A stretch of 64,000 nucleotides of DNA from assembly GCA_025602905.1 (NCBI GenBank), contig JAHLKI010000006.1, positions 744,001 to 808,000 on the forward strand. Reading direction: 5' to 3'. Position numbers and translations under genes: made by a program. Below the pieces are notes generated by a model. That model had not been told where the DNA came from. It worked only from the letters and a program-made list of their open reading frames with translations, and ran no database searches. Shown piece after piece: positions 10,732 through 20,223 of this stretch. Position 1 is the stretch's first letter. Every line of letters starts with the position of its first letter. This DNA is from Phlyctochytrium arcticum (taxonomy: Eukaryota > Chytridiomycota > Chytridiomycetes > Chytridiales > Chytridiaceae).

Positions 10732-11512
10732 CAGCGGCCCTGAGTATAACGTAAGCGGGGGTCTGCTGACGTGGGCAACGTGAGAATCCTGAGAAACGGT
10801 GAACCCCCTCCTTGGCAGCGTTAACTCTGACTTTGTTTTGGTTTATAAGGGGTCGTTCAATTTACGGCGGCGGAGCAAAACATATATTCTGGAAACATCC
10901 TTTAGGAATATTAAATTTCTGTGTGTGCGTAAAACTCTGCGAAAGTCTTGTCCCGCTGTCCTCAACAATTACCCCACATTTGAGGAACAATTTGTCGTTG
11001 ACGGAGCACAATGAAAAGAGACGTTGGGAAAAGATTTCAGTCTGGGAAAATATGTTTTTTGGGTCCTATCAAAAACTCTTGTTGTGAATCCAATCGGTAT
11101 TCACATCCCATCTAAACCAACAATGTGAAAATAAGAGAAGTCTCTGTGTGCCACGACGCGAACATCTATTCGTATTTGAAAGTTCACTCATTTCACGCAT
11201 TTGGACAAAATGTCAGACTTTTACCGCCATGCGCGTGGGGCTTGCCAACATTTTGACAGGCATGAAAGCCCTAGGATGCTGGCATTTGACAGTTTGGCAT
11301 GGAACCAAATTTTTGCTTCTGCCGTACCGTTCAAAGGTTGCTCTGACACCAAGGTATCCCGATTCCTCTAATTTGACCGCGAGCTATCAACTGATCCGTT
11401 GCATTTATCGTCCGCATAGGCCCACCAACCACTCTCAAATCTTACTTTGCCCATCTCGGTAGTGAGCATTTCACCAATTTCACTACACTCTTTTCGGTCA
11501 ATACTCTCCAAC

Positions 11513-11788
11513 ATGGTCGCCCCCGAACGGGACATTGCCGTTCCCGATGTTGCCCCGGCCACCCATTCAAGCCAACAAGAAGGACCTCGCCCACCTCGTC
11601 GGGTGGTCGGTACCGGACGCTCAGGAGTCCTCTGTCCAGAGGGCCTGGACATGAACATTTTGATTCAAAACGATACCCGGCTTATTCTCTGCCAGATGGA
11701 CAATATTAACAGAAACTTGAATCGGTGTTTTAGCATAATCAGTGCCCTGAATGAGCGGATTAGCGCGCTGGACACTAGGATTGGGTGA
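11513..11788 (+). CDS. Small hypothetical protein with a coiled-coil tail
   Basis: ATG at 11513 opens 91 codons. An Ala/Pro-rich head is followed by Arg/Pro-rich sequence. The tail MDNINRNLNRCFSIISALNE has a hydrophobic heptad pattern and could form a coiled coil. AATAAA at 11906-11911 could serve as a poly-A signal. I see no homologue. A coiled-coil head of similar design begins the MULE transposase at 36943, so this could be a remnant of a mobile gene, but the sequences are not obviously related. Confidence 0.3.
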   Translation: MVAPERDIAVPDVAPATHSSQQEGPRPPRRVVGTGRSGVLCPEGLDMNILIQNDTRLILCQMDNINRNLNRCFSIISALNERISALDTRIG

Positions 11789-12164
11789 TGCTCCAGAGAG
11801 ACGAGGACGTCAACGCAACACGTTTCATCCAAGGCTGTACCATGCCACCAAGAAGCGATAGTAGTTTTATTATTGATGTGTACAACTGCACCTCACGTTT
11901 TCGGTAATAAAATACACTTTGTCTTTATCAAACGATCGCAATGGAGAATTTCCCACGCGTAAATCGACGGCACTCATTTTGCATTCCCGCTACATGTGTT
12001 CTATTTCGCACAAGCCTTTGGAGTCCAACTTTGTGTTCTCACCAATTCATTGTTTGCCCTGCACGGGCTCTGGTCATATTGTTGAATTTCGGCACGCAAA
12101 ACTTCCCCCCAAGTCGCACAGATTACCTCGAAAGCGAAACAAAAAGCAAAAAAACAAAAACGTT

Positions 12165-12236
12165 GGGCTCTTCCGGGAATCGAACCCGGGACCACCCGCA
12201 CCCGAAGCGGGTATTATACCACTAAACCAAAGAACC
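12165..12236 (-). tRNA. tRNA-Pro, anticodon CGG
   Basis: Read on the minus strand it begins GGTTCTT and ends AAGAGCC plus discriminator C, forming a seven-pair acceptor stem with one G-T pair. The A box is GGTTTAGTGGTATAA-like. The anticodon stem CCCGC/GCGGG encloses loop TTCGGGT, so the anticodon is CGG (Pro). The B box GGTTCGATTCC lies in T-stem CCGGG/CCCGG. There is no intron. An oligo-T stretch just downstream on the minus strand is the Pol III terminator. Confidence 0.93.
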
Positions 12237-12510
12237 GTCCGATAACTGAGATTGGGCTTTAAAGAGATTAACACTTACGTCGCCATATCAAGGCGACTCG
12301 CGCTTGCAAACATTTTTTGACGCTTTATCTGACACTTTGCGTGAAACGGATCTTCCTCTTGCATACGTGGTGCATCTAGATCTAGACATAAACAGAGTGT
12401 GTGCGTGTGACTATTCATAGTGATCTCTGGTGATCTGAGACCGTGGCGTGATCTGAAACCGTTCATGACAGAACCCAGATTTGTTCTTCCAAACCAAAGT
12501 TTGCTGTCTT

Positions 12511-12860
12511 TCTCCCTTGACATAAGAAGGTTGCCCAAACAAGGTATTCCGACGAATCCCCTGGCACATCTCGATCTATCAACTGATTCATCACCCATAC
12601 AGTTGCTATACTCTGTCAGTGTTTAGATCATTCATCTCGGCCACCACCGCGATTCCATAGAAGATCATTGTGCTCGCTACCATCGAAGTTGCTCTCTCCT
12701 TGACATAAACAAGGTATTCCGAAGAGTCCCCTGGTTCATTGCGTTCTATCAACTGATTCATCACCCATACAGTTGCTACTCTGTCATTGGCCCACGGACC
12801 ACCATCGAATCTTGAACCGTCCATCTCGGCGACCACCACGGTTCGACAGAAGAGCACTCT
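12511..12860. repeat. Two degenerate tandem units with minus-strand coding character
   Basis: Unit A (about 12511-12670) and unit B (about 12693-12860) share CTTGACATAA, AAGGTATTCCGA, CAACTGATTCATCACCCATACAGTTGCTA and CATCTCGGC.ACCACC in the same order. On the minus strand unit B reads openly as DRVATVWVMNQLIERNEPGD followed by SSEYLVYVKERAT. Unit A gives nearly the same peptide (MNQLIDRDVPGDSSEYLVW) once a 2-bp difference is allowed for. This suggests a repeat-containing coding sequence, now frameshifted, transcribed leftward. The family is unknown. Confidence 0.55.
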
Positions 12861-12924
12861 TCCCGGTACAGTTTTGTCTCTCTCAGAACCCAGAGTCCAG
12901 AGTAATAATACATCCTTGTACAGA

Positions 12925-14132
12925 TATGTCGCAGTTTTCTGAAACATTGCCAGTTATTGATGAGGAGGAAGATGAGCACACATCAGTAATTAGTCGTATC
13001 CGTGAACGATCCGGATCTCTCGCCCAAATTGCAACTGGGCTGATCCAGTGTGCGCGGGAGACTGCCTCGCCAGTCATTCAAAGTGCCAGTACGGTACTGA
13101 GCTCTGCCAGTTCGTCGTTCAGTACATGTCTGATCTGGTCGGATTGACTGGACAGACTTTCATGCCCACCGTCTAGAAACTCGAGAATCGGACTGTAAAG
13201 CGCAACTCCCCGTCAAACGGGATGCCATTGCACGTACGATCCTACAACTCCTTCCCGAATAACATGTTTGGCAATCTGTCTGGGATGTCTTGTCGCAAGG
13301 GAGCTGGCGTCTCCACCCGAACACTTGGGCCTATACCTCTGCCACTACCTACAATATGAGAACACCGTCTCTCGCCGTGGAAATGTCCCGTGGGGTACGT
13401 CGCAGTTCGACACAGCCAGCACTTTGAGACTTTCTTATATCTCGGTCGTTTTAGGCGAGCGACCTTGTCCTAGAAACCAGGGCGCTGCTTCAGCAAAACT
13501 TGGGAGAACACGAATTCGACAACGACCTATGGGAGTACTGGTCAAAACAAACTTATGGTGTTTCGGCCGATACGCCCATCAGCAGCCCTCCAACGAAGAC
13601 TAAATCGCCCTCCGGTTTACTCAAACTCTACGAACAACGCATCGACATCAATGTCCTGCACCGCGACAACCACCGCAAAAACAGAAAGTTTAAAGGGACC
13701 GTCATGGCCGTTCATGACATTGTTCATCTGAAATTGTATAAGTTAAAGGCGCCAGCTTGACGAGTGCGTTGAGCATCTCAAAACCATTTCGTCGGGCTTC
13801 ACCAAGACTGATTCTCCAAAGGCCAACAACCTTTCGCTGGCTCGCCTCTACTTCCACCGACCAGTTGTGCAGGATCGGTCTGGCCTGTAACTCCTTCTCC
13901 GAGACATTCACATTTCTCTCGCGCGCCGAGTGCTTGCCGCACGCTCGCATGAAGAAAAGATTCGACGGCTGATCGCAGAACTACCAGTCGTTTGGCATCA
14001 TTGTGAGCAACATGAGATACACTGTTGTCTCGCTAGTCTATCTATCAGACGGGTTCTACGTCGCCAAGCAGCTGGCGAGTTTCGATACCCCGGTTATCAA
14101 TCAGCAACATATTCCCGAATCGTTTCAGATGT
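12925..14132 (+). pseudogene. Decayed or heavily spliced gene of unknown family
   Basis: ATG at 12925 opens MSQFSETLPVIDEEEDEHTS and a Ser/Ala-rich segment. Protein-like pieces then follow in alternating frames. One is QYMSDLVGLTGQTFMPTV near 13110-13165. Another, ASDLVLETRALLQQNLGEHE, runs from 13455 to 13760 and is preceded by a good acceptor (CGTTTTAG) and a GTACGT donor upstream. A third, SFGIIVSNMRYTVVSLVYLS to QQHIPESFQM, ends near 14132. I could not join them into one frame. Either several small introns are missed or the gene is broken by frameshifts; stops inside apparent exons favour decay. Confidence 0.35.
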
Positions 14133-14319
14133 AGGACAGTGAATGCGCGGGATCATTCAGATAGATTCGTATAGTTGTGTAACCTGAGTTTTTAGGGGAT
14201 CACTCCGGGGCACTTATGATAGCCTGTCGGAGATTCAGAGTTTACTCGAGTAGAACGTTAGGTCGATAGTATAGATCCTTCTATACCCAAAGTCTTAAAT
14301 ACTTTCTTTTACCATCTCT

Positions 14320-14500
14320 ATACTTGTAACTTTTGCAAACTCTCCATTGCACGCCTACCGTTTGCATCTGACAGGCTGCTAGCTGTCGTGTCGTTTCTTT
14401 CCATCTCCACATATAACTTTTGAGCTTCCATTTGCACTCTGGCGTGCATTACCTACCGTTTGAATCTGAGAGGCTGCCATTACATTTCTTTCTTTCCAGC
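14320..14500. repeat. Imperfect ~95-bp tandem duplication
   Basis: The segment from about 14320 to 14400 and that from about 14405 to 14500 share ATAACTTTTG, CTACCGTTTG.ATCTGA.AGGCTGC and TTTCTTTCCA in the same order. No coding frame runs through both copies. The surrounding 14150-15390 shows only short frames and A-rich runs, and I see no gene in it. Confidence 0.5.
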
Positions 14501-15799
14501 TCGGTCTTATCATATATTTTGGACTGCCTTACGTTCCAGTGGACGCCTGGTGGGCACTACAGTAGCTATCGATTCACTTTTTTTCAATCGCGTTGCTGGA
14601 GTGCACCATCTATTGCACCACTTACATCTACGAGGCTACCATCTATCTCTGTCTGTCTCACCAATGCCGACGACTTGCTACTTTCCGCTGCTACATATGA
14701 TAGCTTTTGCCATACCATTTCTACAGAAAAAAAAAGTGTTATCCGCTACGGGAGAAAGAAATTCGGCGAAATGCAGAACAGAAAAGACCCTGCGCAGCAC
14801 CCGTCGCGTCGCGAATGGGTCTTTGAAACTAACAATTGATGGAGAATCAACCAAGAACCAACGAGCAAAACATAAACAAACAAGAGAGCGAGAGAAACAA
14901 GCATAAGCGAGCAATAAAACGAGCGAAATGGTCATGGACTGCCAGACAACGACTGACGCACTGGATACTTTGAAATTAGCTAACGCCCATCTATCTACCA
15001 AGGGTCTAAGCATCTCACTAATAAAACACAACTACACTACAAACAACAACACAACCCTAAGGCATGGTGCGGTATGGCAGATGTCAGTTGCCACTAGTTC
15101 GTCCGGGTAGTTGTTAGTACTGGGTAGGAAGAAAGGCAAAGGAATTCTCAGTCAGTACTTGTATGTCTTGATGCAATTATTATTATACGCACTTCTGGCC
15201 TGTCCAGCGGTTGTCCGTGGCTCAGGAAAGCTTACAGATAGGAAGAATCTATATATATGTGTGGGAGCAGGGAGCATGCGCGTTCTACTTTATACAAATT
15301 GGGATAAAGGACCCTTTCACACGACTCTCCTACACCGTTCAGCGGTGCATCAAGTACAGGTTGCGCTGACCGTCTTGCCTTTTTCCAGATCGTTAAACAT
15401 TTGGAGTGCATGGGCCAAGCTGAAGGTTAGGCAGGAGGTAACGGCCACCTGGTCCCACAAGGCAAGCGGTGCACGGTCGTCCTGCAGACATTTTTGGGCC
15501 TCCGCGAGGTAGGCCTTCGTTGCTGTCAAACGTGGACAGGATTTCTTGCCTGGCTAGCAGAGTTGTAGTTGCGAAATGGCACGCGCAGACAAGCGCATTG
15601 CCCTTTTGCCAAACAACAACAGCACGGCCCCCCACCCAGAAAGAGAGGGACAGAAAAAATTCCCCCGCAGATATCAGTTGGGACGTTTGGTCGCTGATGT
15701 TGGTGGGGTGGTTGGTTGGCTGCCGCTTCTGCTGTTGGTCACGCAGGTACTTAAATACGGATTTTCTAATACGCGACACTGTCAGAAACGATCGTGACA

Positions 15800-17109
15800 C
15801 AGTTCCGTGGTGCAAAATACAGCCTACCTCCATCCGGGTTGCCAGTACATTTGGCGGTGGGTCAGGTCCGTGGGCGACGATTCCCATAACCCCTTGGAGA
15901 CCTGTGCGAAAACAACCGCCAATTGCGCAGCGCAAATGTTTGTTTGTTGGGCCAGCGCACTTTTGGCTTTGTGGTCCAACTGGTGGATATGGCTTTCGAG
16001 GATCGTTGTTGTTGGGTTGGTTGGGGGTGAGATTCGTGAGAACATCCGCGCGCTCATTTGTTCTCAGGGTTAGGGCCTCGGCAAAGAGTTCTTGAACCGC
16101 GCCATCTGACCATTTGCTCCTCTCTGCGTCCAGCCCGAGTGACCGGATAATGATGCCCTGCGGTTCAGAACCAACTCTGAAAATGCTCCTCAATAGACGC
16201 GGTATACACAGTGTCGGGAAACATGATGCTGTAGTAGGACTTGTGCTGATTATTGCTCGAGCATTGAAAGTGTTGATGACATTCGTTTCAAGACTTGGAA
16301 ATAGAATCTCTTCATCTTGAGACGGCTCATAAAGCCCGTAGAAGCCTCCTCGCTGGACATTGATAAGGGACTCGTACCCAAATAGGCTTATCAGAATCCT
16401 TTTCGGTCCATTCGTCGGCCGAGTTTTCCTCGCACCGCGTACGGCCCCTAACAAACTCTGCCACCGTCCACTCAGTCTCCCTCTCAATGAGGGTACCATC
16501 GGCGTCCATTTGGTCAAGACATAAGACAATCTTGCTGGACAAGGTAGAGCTGCGCAAATGTTCTTGTAGTCGACCGGCTGGGTGCACGTTCCAATGTACC
16601 GAAGGTACACTTCCTGCTGGTCGGTGGAGGTGGACGCAACTTTATTGACAATCCGGTCGAGCTTGGCCATGAAATTTGGATGATGGAAACGGGAGTTGAA
16701 CATTTCCATCATTTGCTGAACATCGGCAACATGTAGCCGACGACATCTGACATAAAAGCCTTTGGCGCCGGTGCCTAAAATTTCTTTGTCATTATGGTAG
16801 ATGTGGCGGACTGCCTTGAACGTATCCCTCCGGAGGCGTCCACCTTCTGGCCGTGGGAGTCGCTGGAGAACTGCCGTCAGATTGAACCACTGTTGAATCA
16901 TCTAGTAGCCATTGTCTCTTGTCGCGGTCTTTCAGCGCTTCCTCCAGCTCCTCTCTCTTTTGTTCCAGAGTGTCGTTAAGGCTATTAATGACTCCATCAC
17001 CGTTTTGCTCCTGAAGCTTGTGCTTCAGGGCTGTAATTTCGTCTTGGCGTGTTTCCGCCAGCGTCTGGGCAGCATCGCGCTCGGCTTGTGCTTGATAGGA
17101 AGAGGCCAT
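15800..17109 (-). pseudogene. Frameshifted gene with coiled-coil N-terminus (possible GIY-YIG-like core)
   Basis: The minus strand starts MASSYQAQAERDAAQTLAET at 17109 and runs into a Glu/Lys-rich coiled coil (NDTLEQKREELEEALKDRDK). Protein-like sequence then jumps to another frame (FKAVRHIYHND, then NPFMAKLDRIVN-type helices and VYLRYIGTCTQP). It returns to the first frame at about 16585 (AGRLQEHLRSSTLSSKIVLC to ENSADEWTEKDS) and shifts again near 16390 (GFYGLYEPSQDEEILFPSLE). At least two frameshifts are needed, so the uninterrupted 502-codon frame at 15393-16901 is a chimera of frames. RYIG...RLQEH recalls the YIG and R..EH motifs of GIY-YIG nucleases, but the match is short. A transposon sits about 20 bp upstream of the start. 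Confidence 0.5.
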
Positions 17110-17138
17110 CCGCGCTGTGTCCGAGGTGGCTGCTGTGG

Positions 17139-19386
17139 CTCAGCGCAACCCAAGATTTTGGCGCCAAAAATCTACATAAGCAATGTCCGACAGCCCGAAC
17201 CATTTCCGCGAGAATGAAGGGATACCTGAAAGTGACCCAATTTCACCCAAACTTTATATAAAATAACGAAACCGAGTAAACGAGAATGAAGGAAACATAT
17301 CTAAGAAGCTAGGGAAAACGTGGCCGCTACCTCAGACTATATAAAGGATAGAGTTTGACCCGAAAAACCAACAGTCTAAGCGCATCTAAGAATTTGATGG
17401 GGTACGTGAAATGCGTAAGCATGGTGAGATACACGAGCTACTGAGTTGATGTTGAAACTGATGATTCTAAATAGTGTTTGAAAGAAGGTTGTTAATCGCT
17501 CATAGCCGGGAAAAGGACGCAACTCGCGAGACACTGAGCGGTACCTCTGGCTTAATTACCTTCATCATCACCCACAAGTTCCTTGTCAATGTTGTTTGAA
17601 AAATGCTTCAGGGACTTGGTTGCAATCCACTGGTACATTGCTGTACATTGGCAGTTGAAGATCACGCAACCGCAAGCGGTCAGATCTTGCTTCAGCGAGT
17701 CTGATTTTAAGAAATCTCGCACTGTGACTTTTTTGGTCTTACTGGGAGATGGCCCATTCGTAATGTCAGCGACCGGCATTGGAACACTTTGAAACCCTTC
17801 AACATCGATGTGGTTGCCGAGATTTACGAAGGGTTGACGGCGCAGCGGCAAAGGCAGAAGTGACTCCCGGATGGTAGCTAAGACTACCACGGGGATCTCT
17901 TCTGCGCTGGCTGGAGGGAGGTTTACCGTAGTGTTCTCTTTGTTGGTTGTAGCTGACCCGGAAGAGAGTACAGGGTTGGTGACGGGTGGGGCTGGAGCTG
18001 GATGTAGTAAACCTTGTAGTATGGGCTCGTTATACCAACAAGTTACTGTTGTGTTTGTTTATGAATGTGTGTGTGTAGAATTCGACGTTGAGAGTTCTCC
18101 TCCCTCCGTCCGGTGTCCTTTCTCCTTTATTATGCTCTCTCGGAGCGGTAGCACACTCATTGGCCTAGCCGGAATGGGTGTGGCTACTACTGAGAGCAGC
18201 GGGGATTCATGCGGTTCGCCGGAGGCTTAGCTACGCGATCCTCACGTGCTATGGACGGAGCCTACCGCACTCATCACTATGACAACGAGGACATTAACTG
18301 CTTACACAATACAGTTCACACTAATTCCATTACACACTGTCCCTCATAGCATATGGCAAAGATCAAGTGCCGCTTCATTCGATCGTTGTAGAGAACAGAA
18401 TACCGGCTTTCGTCATGTCCGACCATGAGTGACTTGAGCTCATATAGGCGGGGATACTGAGCGACAAATTCATCCATCTCGACGAACGGATGAGCAATGA
18501 AGTTGCGCATTTCTTGGTGAAAATCAGCAAGAGTCGCAGGAGATGGTCCTGATGTTTCAGAAATATCAACATCATCGCCTTCAGGTTCCGGAAGCTCGAA
18601 GTCCGTCATCAAGATGACACTGCCATTCGCAACCGCATCGACAACGTTGTCGTCACTGACTTGAGCGTTCACTGCTGCATCCACCACATTGTCGGTACTG
18701 ATGCTGGCTTCCTGAATGGCCGCAACCTCATTGGGTTGAGCAGGGATGATGGGCCTGACGGCGGGCTGTCGAATGATCCCTGCTTTGTACCAGCGGGTTC
18801 GACACGCATTGCAAGCATACGGATCAGCAGCTCCTGGTCCAACCTGGGGCCTCAAACGTGCCGCCCGAAGGCTGTCAAGTTCAGCCCAAATGAACTTGTG
18901 AAATCGGGTTGAGCTCTTGGTCCCGCAGCCGATGCATCAAGGGTTATAGCCATATTTGTTACCCCTCTTACCGGGTACCTGATCGTACCAGCTAAGTCCG
19001 TCTGAGACCTGGCGCTATAATGGTTGTAATAAGAAGAAGTAAAAGAATGAGTGAACTGACTCCTACAGCCGGATAAAGGCTTGTTTTCGAGATCATGAAG
19101 ATGCCCATCTCACCTTTCTTTTGGGCGGCATCCTGTCACTTGCGCGTCGTAATTCTAAAGATCCTGTGAGAGAGGTTCAGATAAAGTCACACAGCCTCCT
19201 TCTAATACCGGCTGAGGTGAGGTTTGAAAGTTTACTGGAGGTGTATAGTTGAAAAGATCGCGTGGAAATGGACAGATGGTGAACAAATGTTTTGCAATAA
19301 CGTACAGCAAAACGGCGAGGTCGGATCTGCTTACTTAATGCCACAATGACTGTGCCTCCCTATAGTAAAAGTCGGGTTGCGCTGAG
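17139..19386 (-). mobile_element. Internally deleted TIR DNA transposon (copy 2)
   Basis: The element starts CTCAGCGCAACCC on the + strand at 17139 and ends with its inverse complement GGGTTGCGCTGAG at 19386, a 13-bp perfect TIR. It is flanked by a perfect 8-bp duplication, TGCTGTGG, at 17131-17138 and 19387-19394. It matches the full-length element at 32872-36320 along both ends, including 5' leader, first exon, 3' coding end and about 400 bp of 3' sequence, but lacks roughly 600 codons of the middle. It is oriented leftward and could move only if a complete relative supplied transposase. It is inserted just upstream of the frameshifted gene at 15800-17109. Confidence 0.92.
17552..19131 (-). 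pseudogene. Deleted copy of the TIR-transposon protein gene
   Basis: Exon 1 is ATGCCGCCCAAAAGAAAG (MPPKRK, 19131-19114) followed by GTGAG, as in the full-length copy. Exon 2 starts RQVSDGLSWYDQVPGKRGNK and is broken by an in-frame TGA at 18939-18937, where the full-length copy has Gly. It continues with CIGCGTKSSTRFHKF and DPYACNACRTRWYKAG (two Cys pairs) and a 150-residue region similar to the other copy, ending ICYEGQCVMELV. The frame then jumps to the C-terminal 110 residues (ATIRESLLPLPLRRQPF to MYQWIATKSLKHFSNNID). The missing block corresponds to residues of roughly 210-780 in the intact protein, where any catalytic core must lie. Confidence 0.88.
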
Positions 19387-19830
19387 TGCTGTGGTGAGCG
19401 CTTCGTGAAATGATCTCAGTTGCAGGGAGATGTTGGGCGAAGAATCGAATTATTATCCTTTGAATTCGAACCGAAGTACCTCGAACCACCCCCACAGCCT
19501 ACCAATTCTTTCGAGGGTTTCGAATATATGCGATAATATGTGCCGGACTCTAGCAATGATTATGACCTCCAAATTCCCCAACAGTTATCTCATAACCGCT
19601 CCAGAAAAGATATCAGTGCTGGGGTTGCTGGGGTTGGGGGGCGTACTCGAGTATGGCGGGGAATATATGAATTGAATAGGGTGTGAGCTGCTGTGCGTCG
19701 GTCAGTCAGGGCCTGTCACTTTGCTGCTGATGACTTTTGCTTTGCCCGCTTTTCCCGAGCTTTTCCCCAGTTCCTTTGCCCACTGCATAAACTTTATCAC
19801 CATTAGTGCTATTAGTAGGGCGCGATGGCG

Positions 19831-19885
19831 CTGCGATTGACCTGCGATTGACCTGCGATTGACCTGCGATTGACCTGCGATTGAC
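19831..19885 (+). repeat. Five tandem copies of an 11-bp unit
   Basis: CTGCGATTGAC is repeated five times without change and is followed by a partial CTGC. It lies about 340 bp upstream of the glyoxal oxidase start, in the promoter region. It could be a variable minisatellite or a cluster of factor-binding sites; the sequence does not decide between them. Confidence 0.9.
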
Positions 19886-20113
19886 CTGCAACGGATCCCG
19901 ATCCCTGCCGCGTGAATGACCAGTCGTGAGTCACGCCGTGCGGCCAACTTGTTTACGCGCGCGTTTGTTCTTTTTTGCCTGTTCTTTTGTCGGCCGCTGT
20001 GTTCTTTTCCGGGCGCAGTCGGTGCAGTGGCCGCCATCATGACGTTTTTTGTGCTTGTGCTTCTTTTTGCGGGTCTGCGTGGAGGCGTTGGGTGTTCTTG
20101 GGCTGGGGGCAGC

Positions 20114-20121
20114 ATTATAAA
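20114..20121 (+). promoter_or_regulatory. TATA box of the glyoxal oxidase gene
   Basis: ATTATAAAAGG sits about 105 bp upstream of the ATG at 20224. A CT-rich leader (TCCCCCTCCGCTCCGCTTTCTCGCC) follows, as is usual for highly expressed fungal genes. No second candidate lies nearby. Confidence 0.6.
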
Positions 20122-20223
20122 AGGCTGCTGCTTTCCGTCCCCCTCCGCTCCGCTTTCTCGCCTCTTACTCTGCACACTCACCTCCCCACCACTTATAACA
20201 ACCAACGACACACAACCCGAGTT

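Noticed and set aside
15393..16901. 502-codon open frame on the minus strand as an intact protein
   Set aside because: Conserved-looking peptide segments leave this frame and continue in another one twice (near 16810 and 16585-16390), so the long frame is a by-product of a frameshifted gene.
19831..19885. CRISPR array
   Set aside because: The 11-bp units are directly adjacent without spacers, and the genome is eukaryotic.
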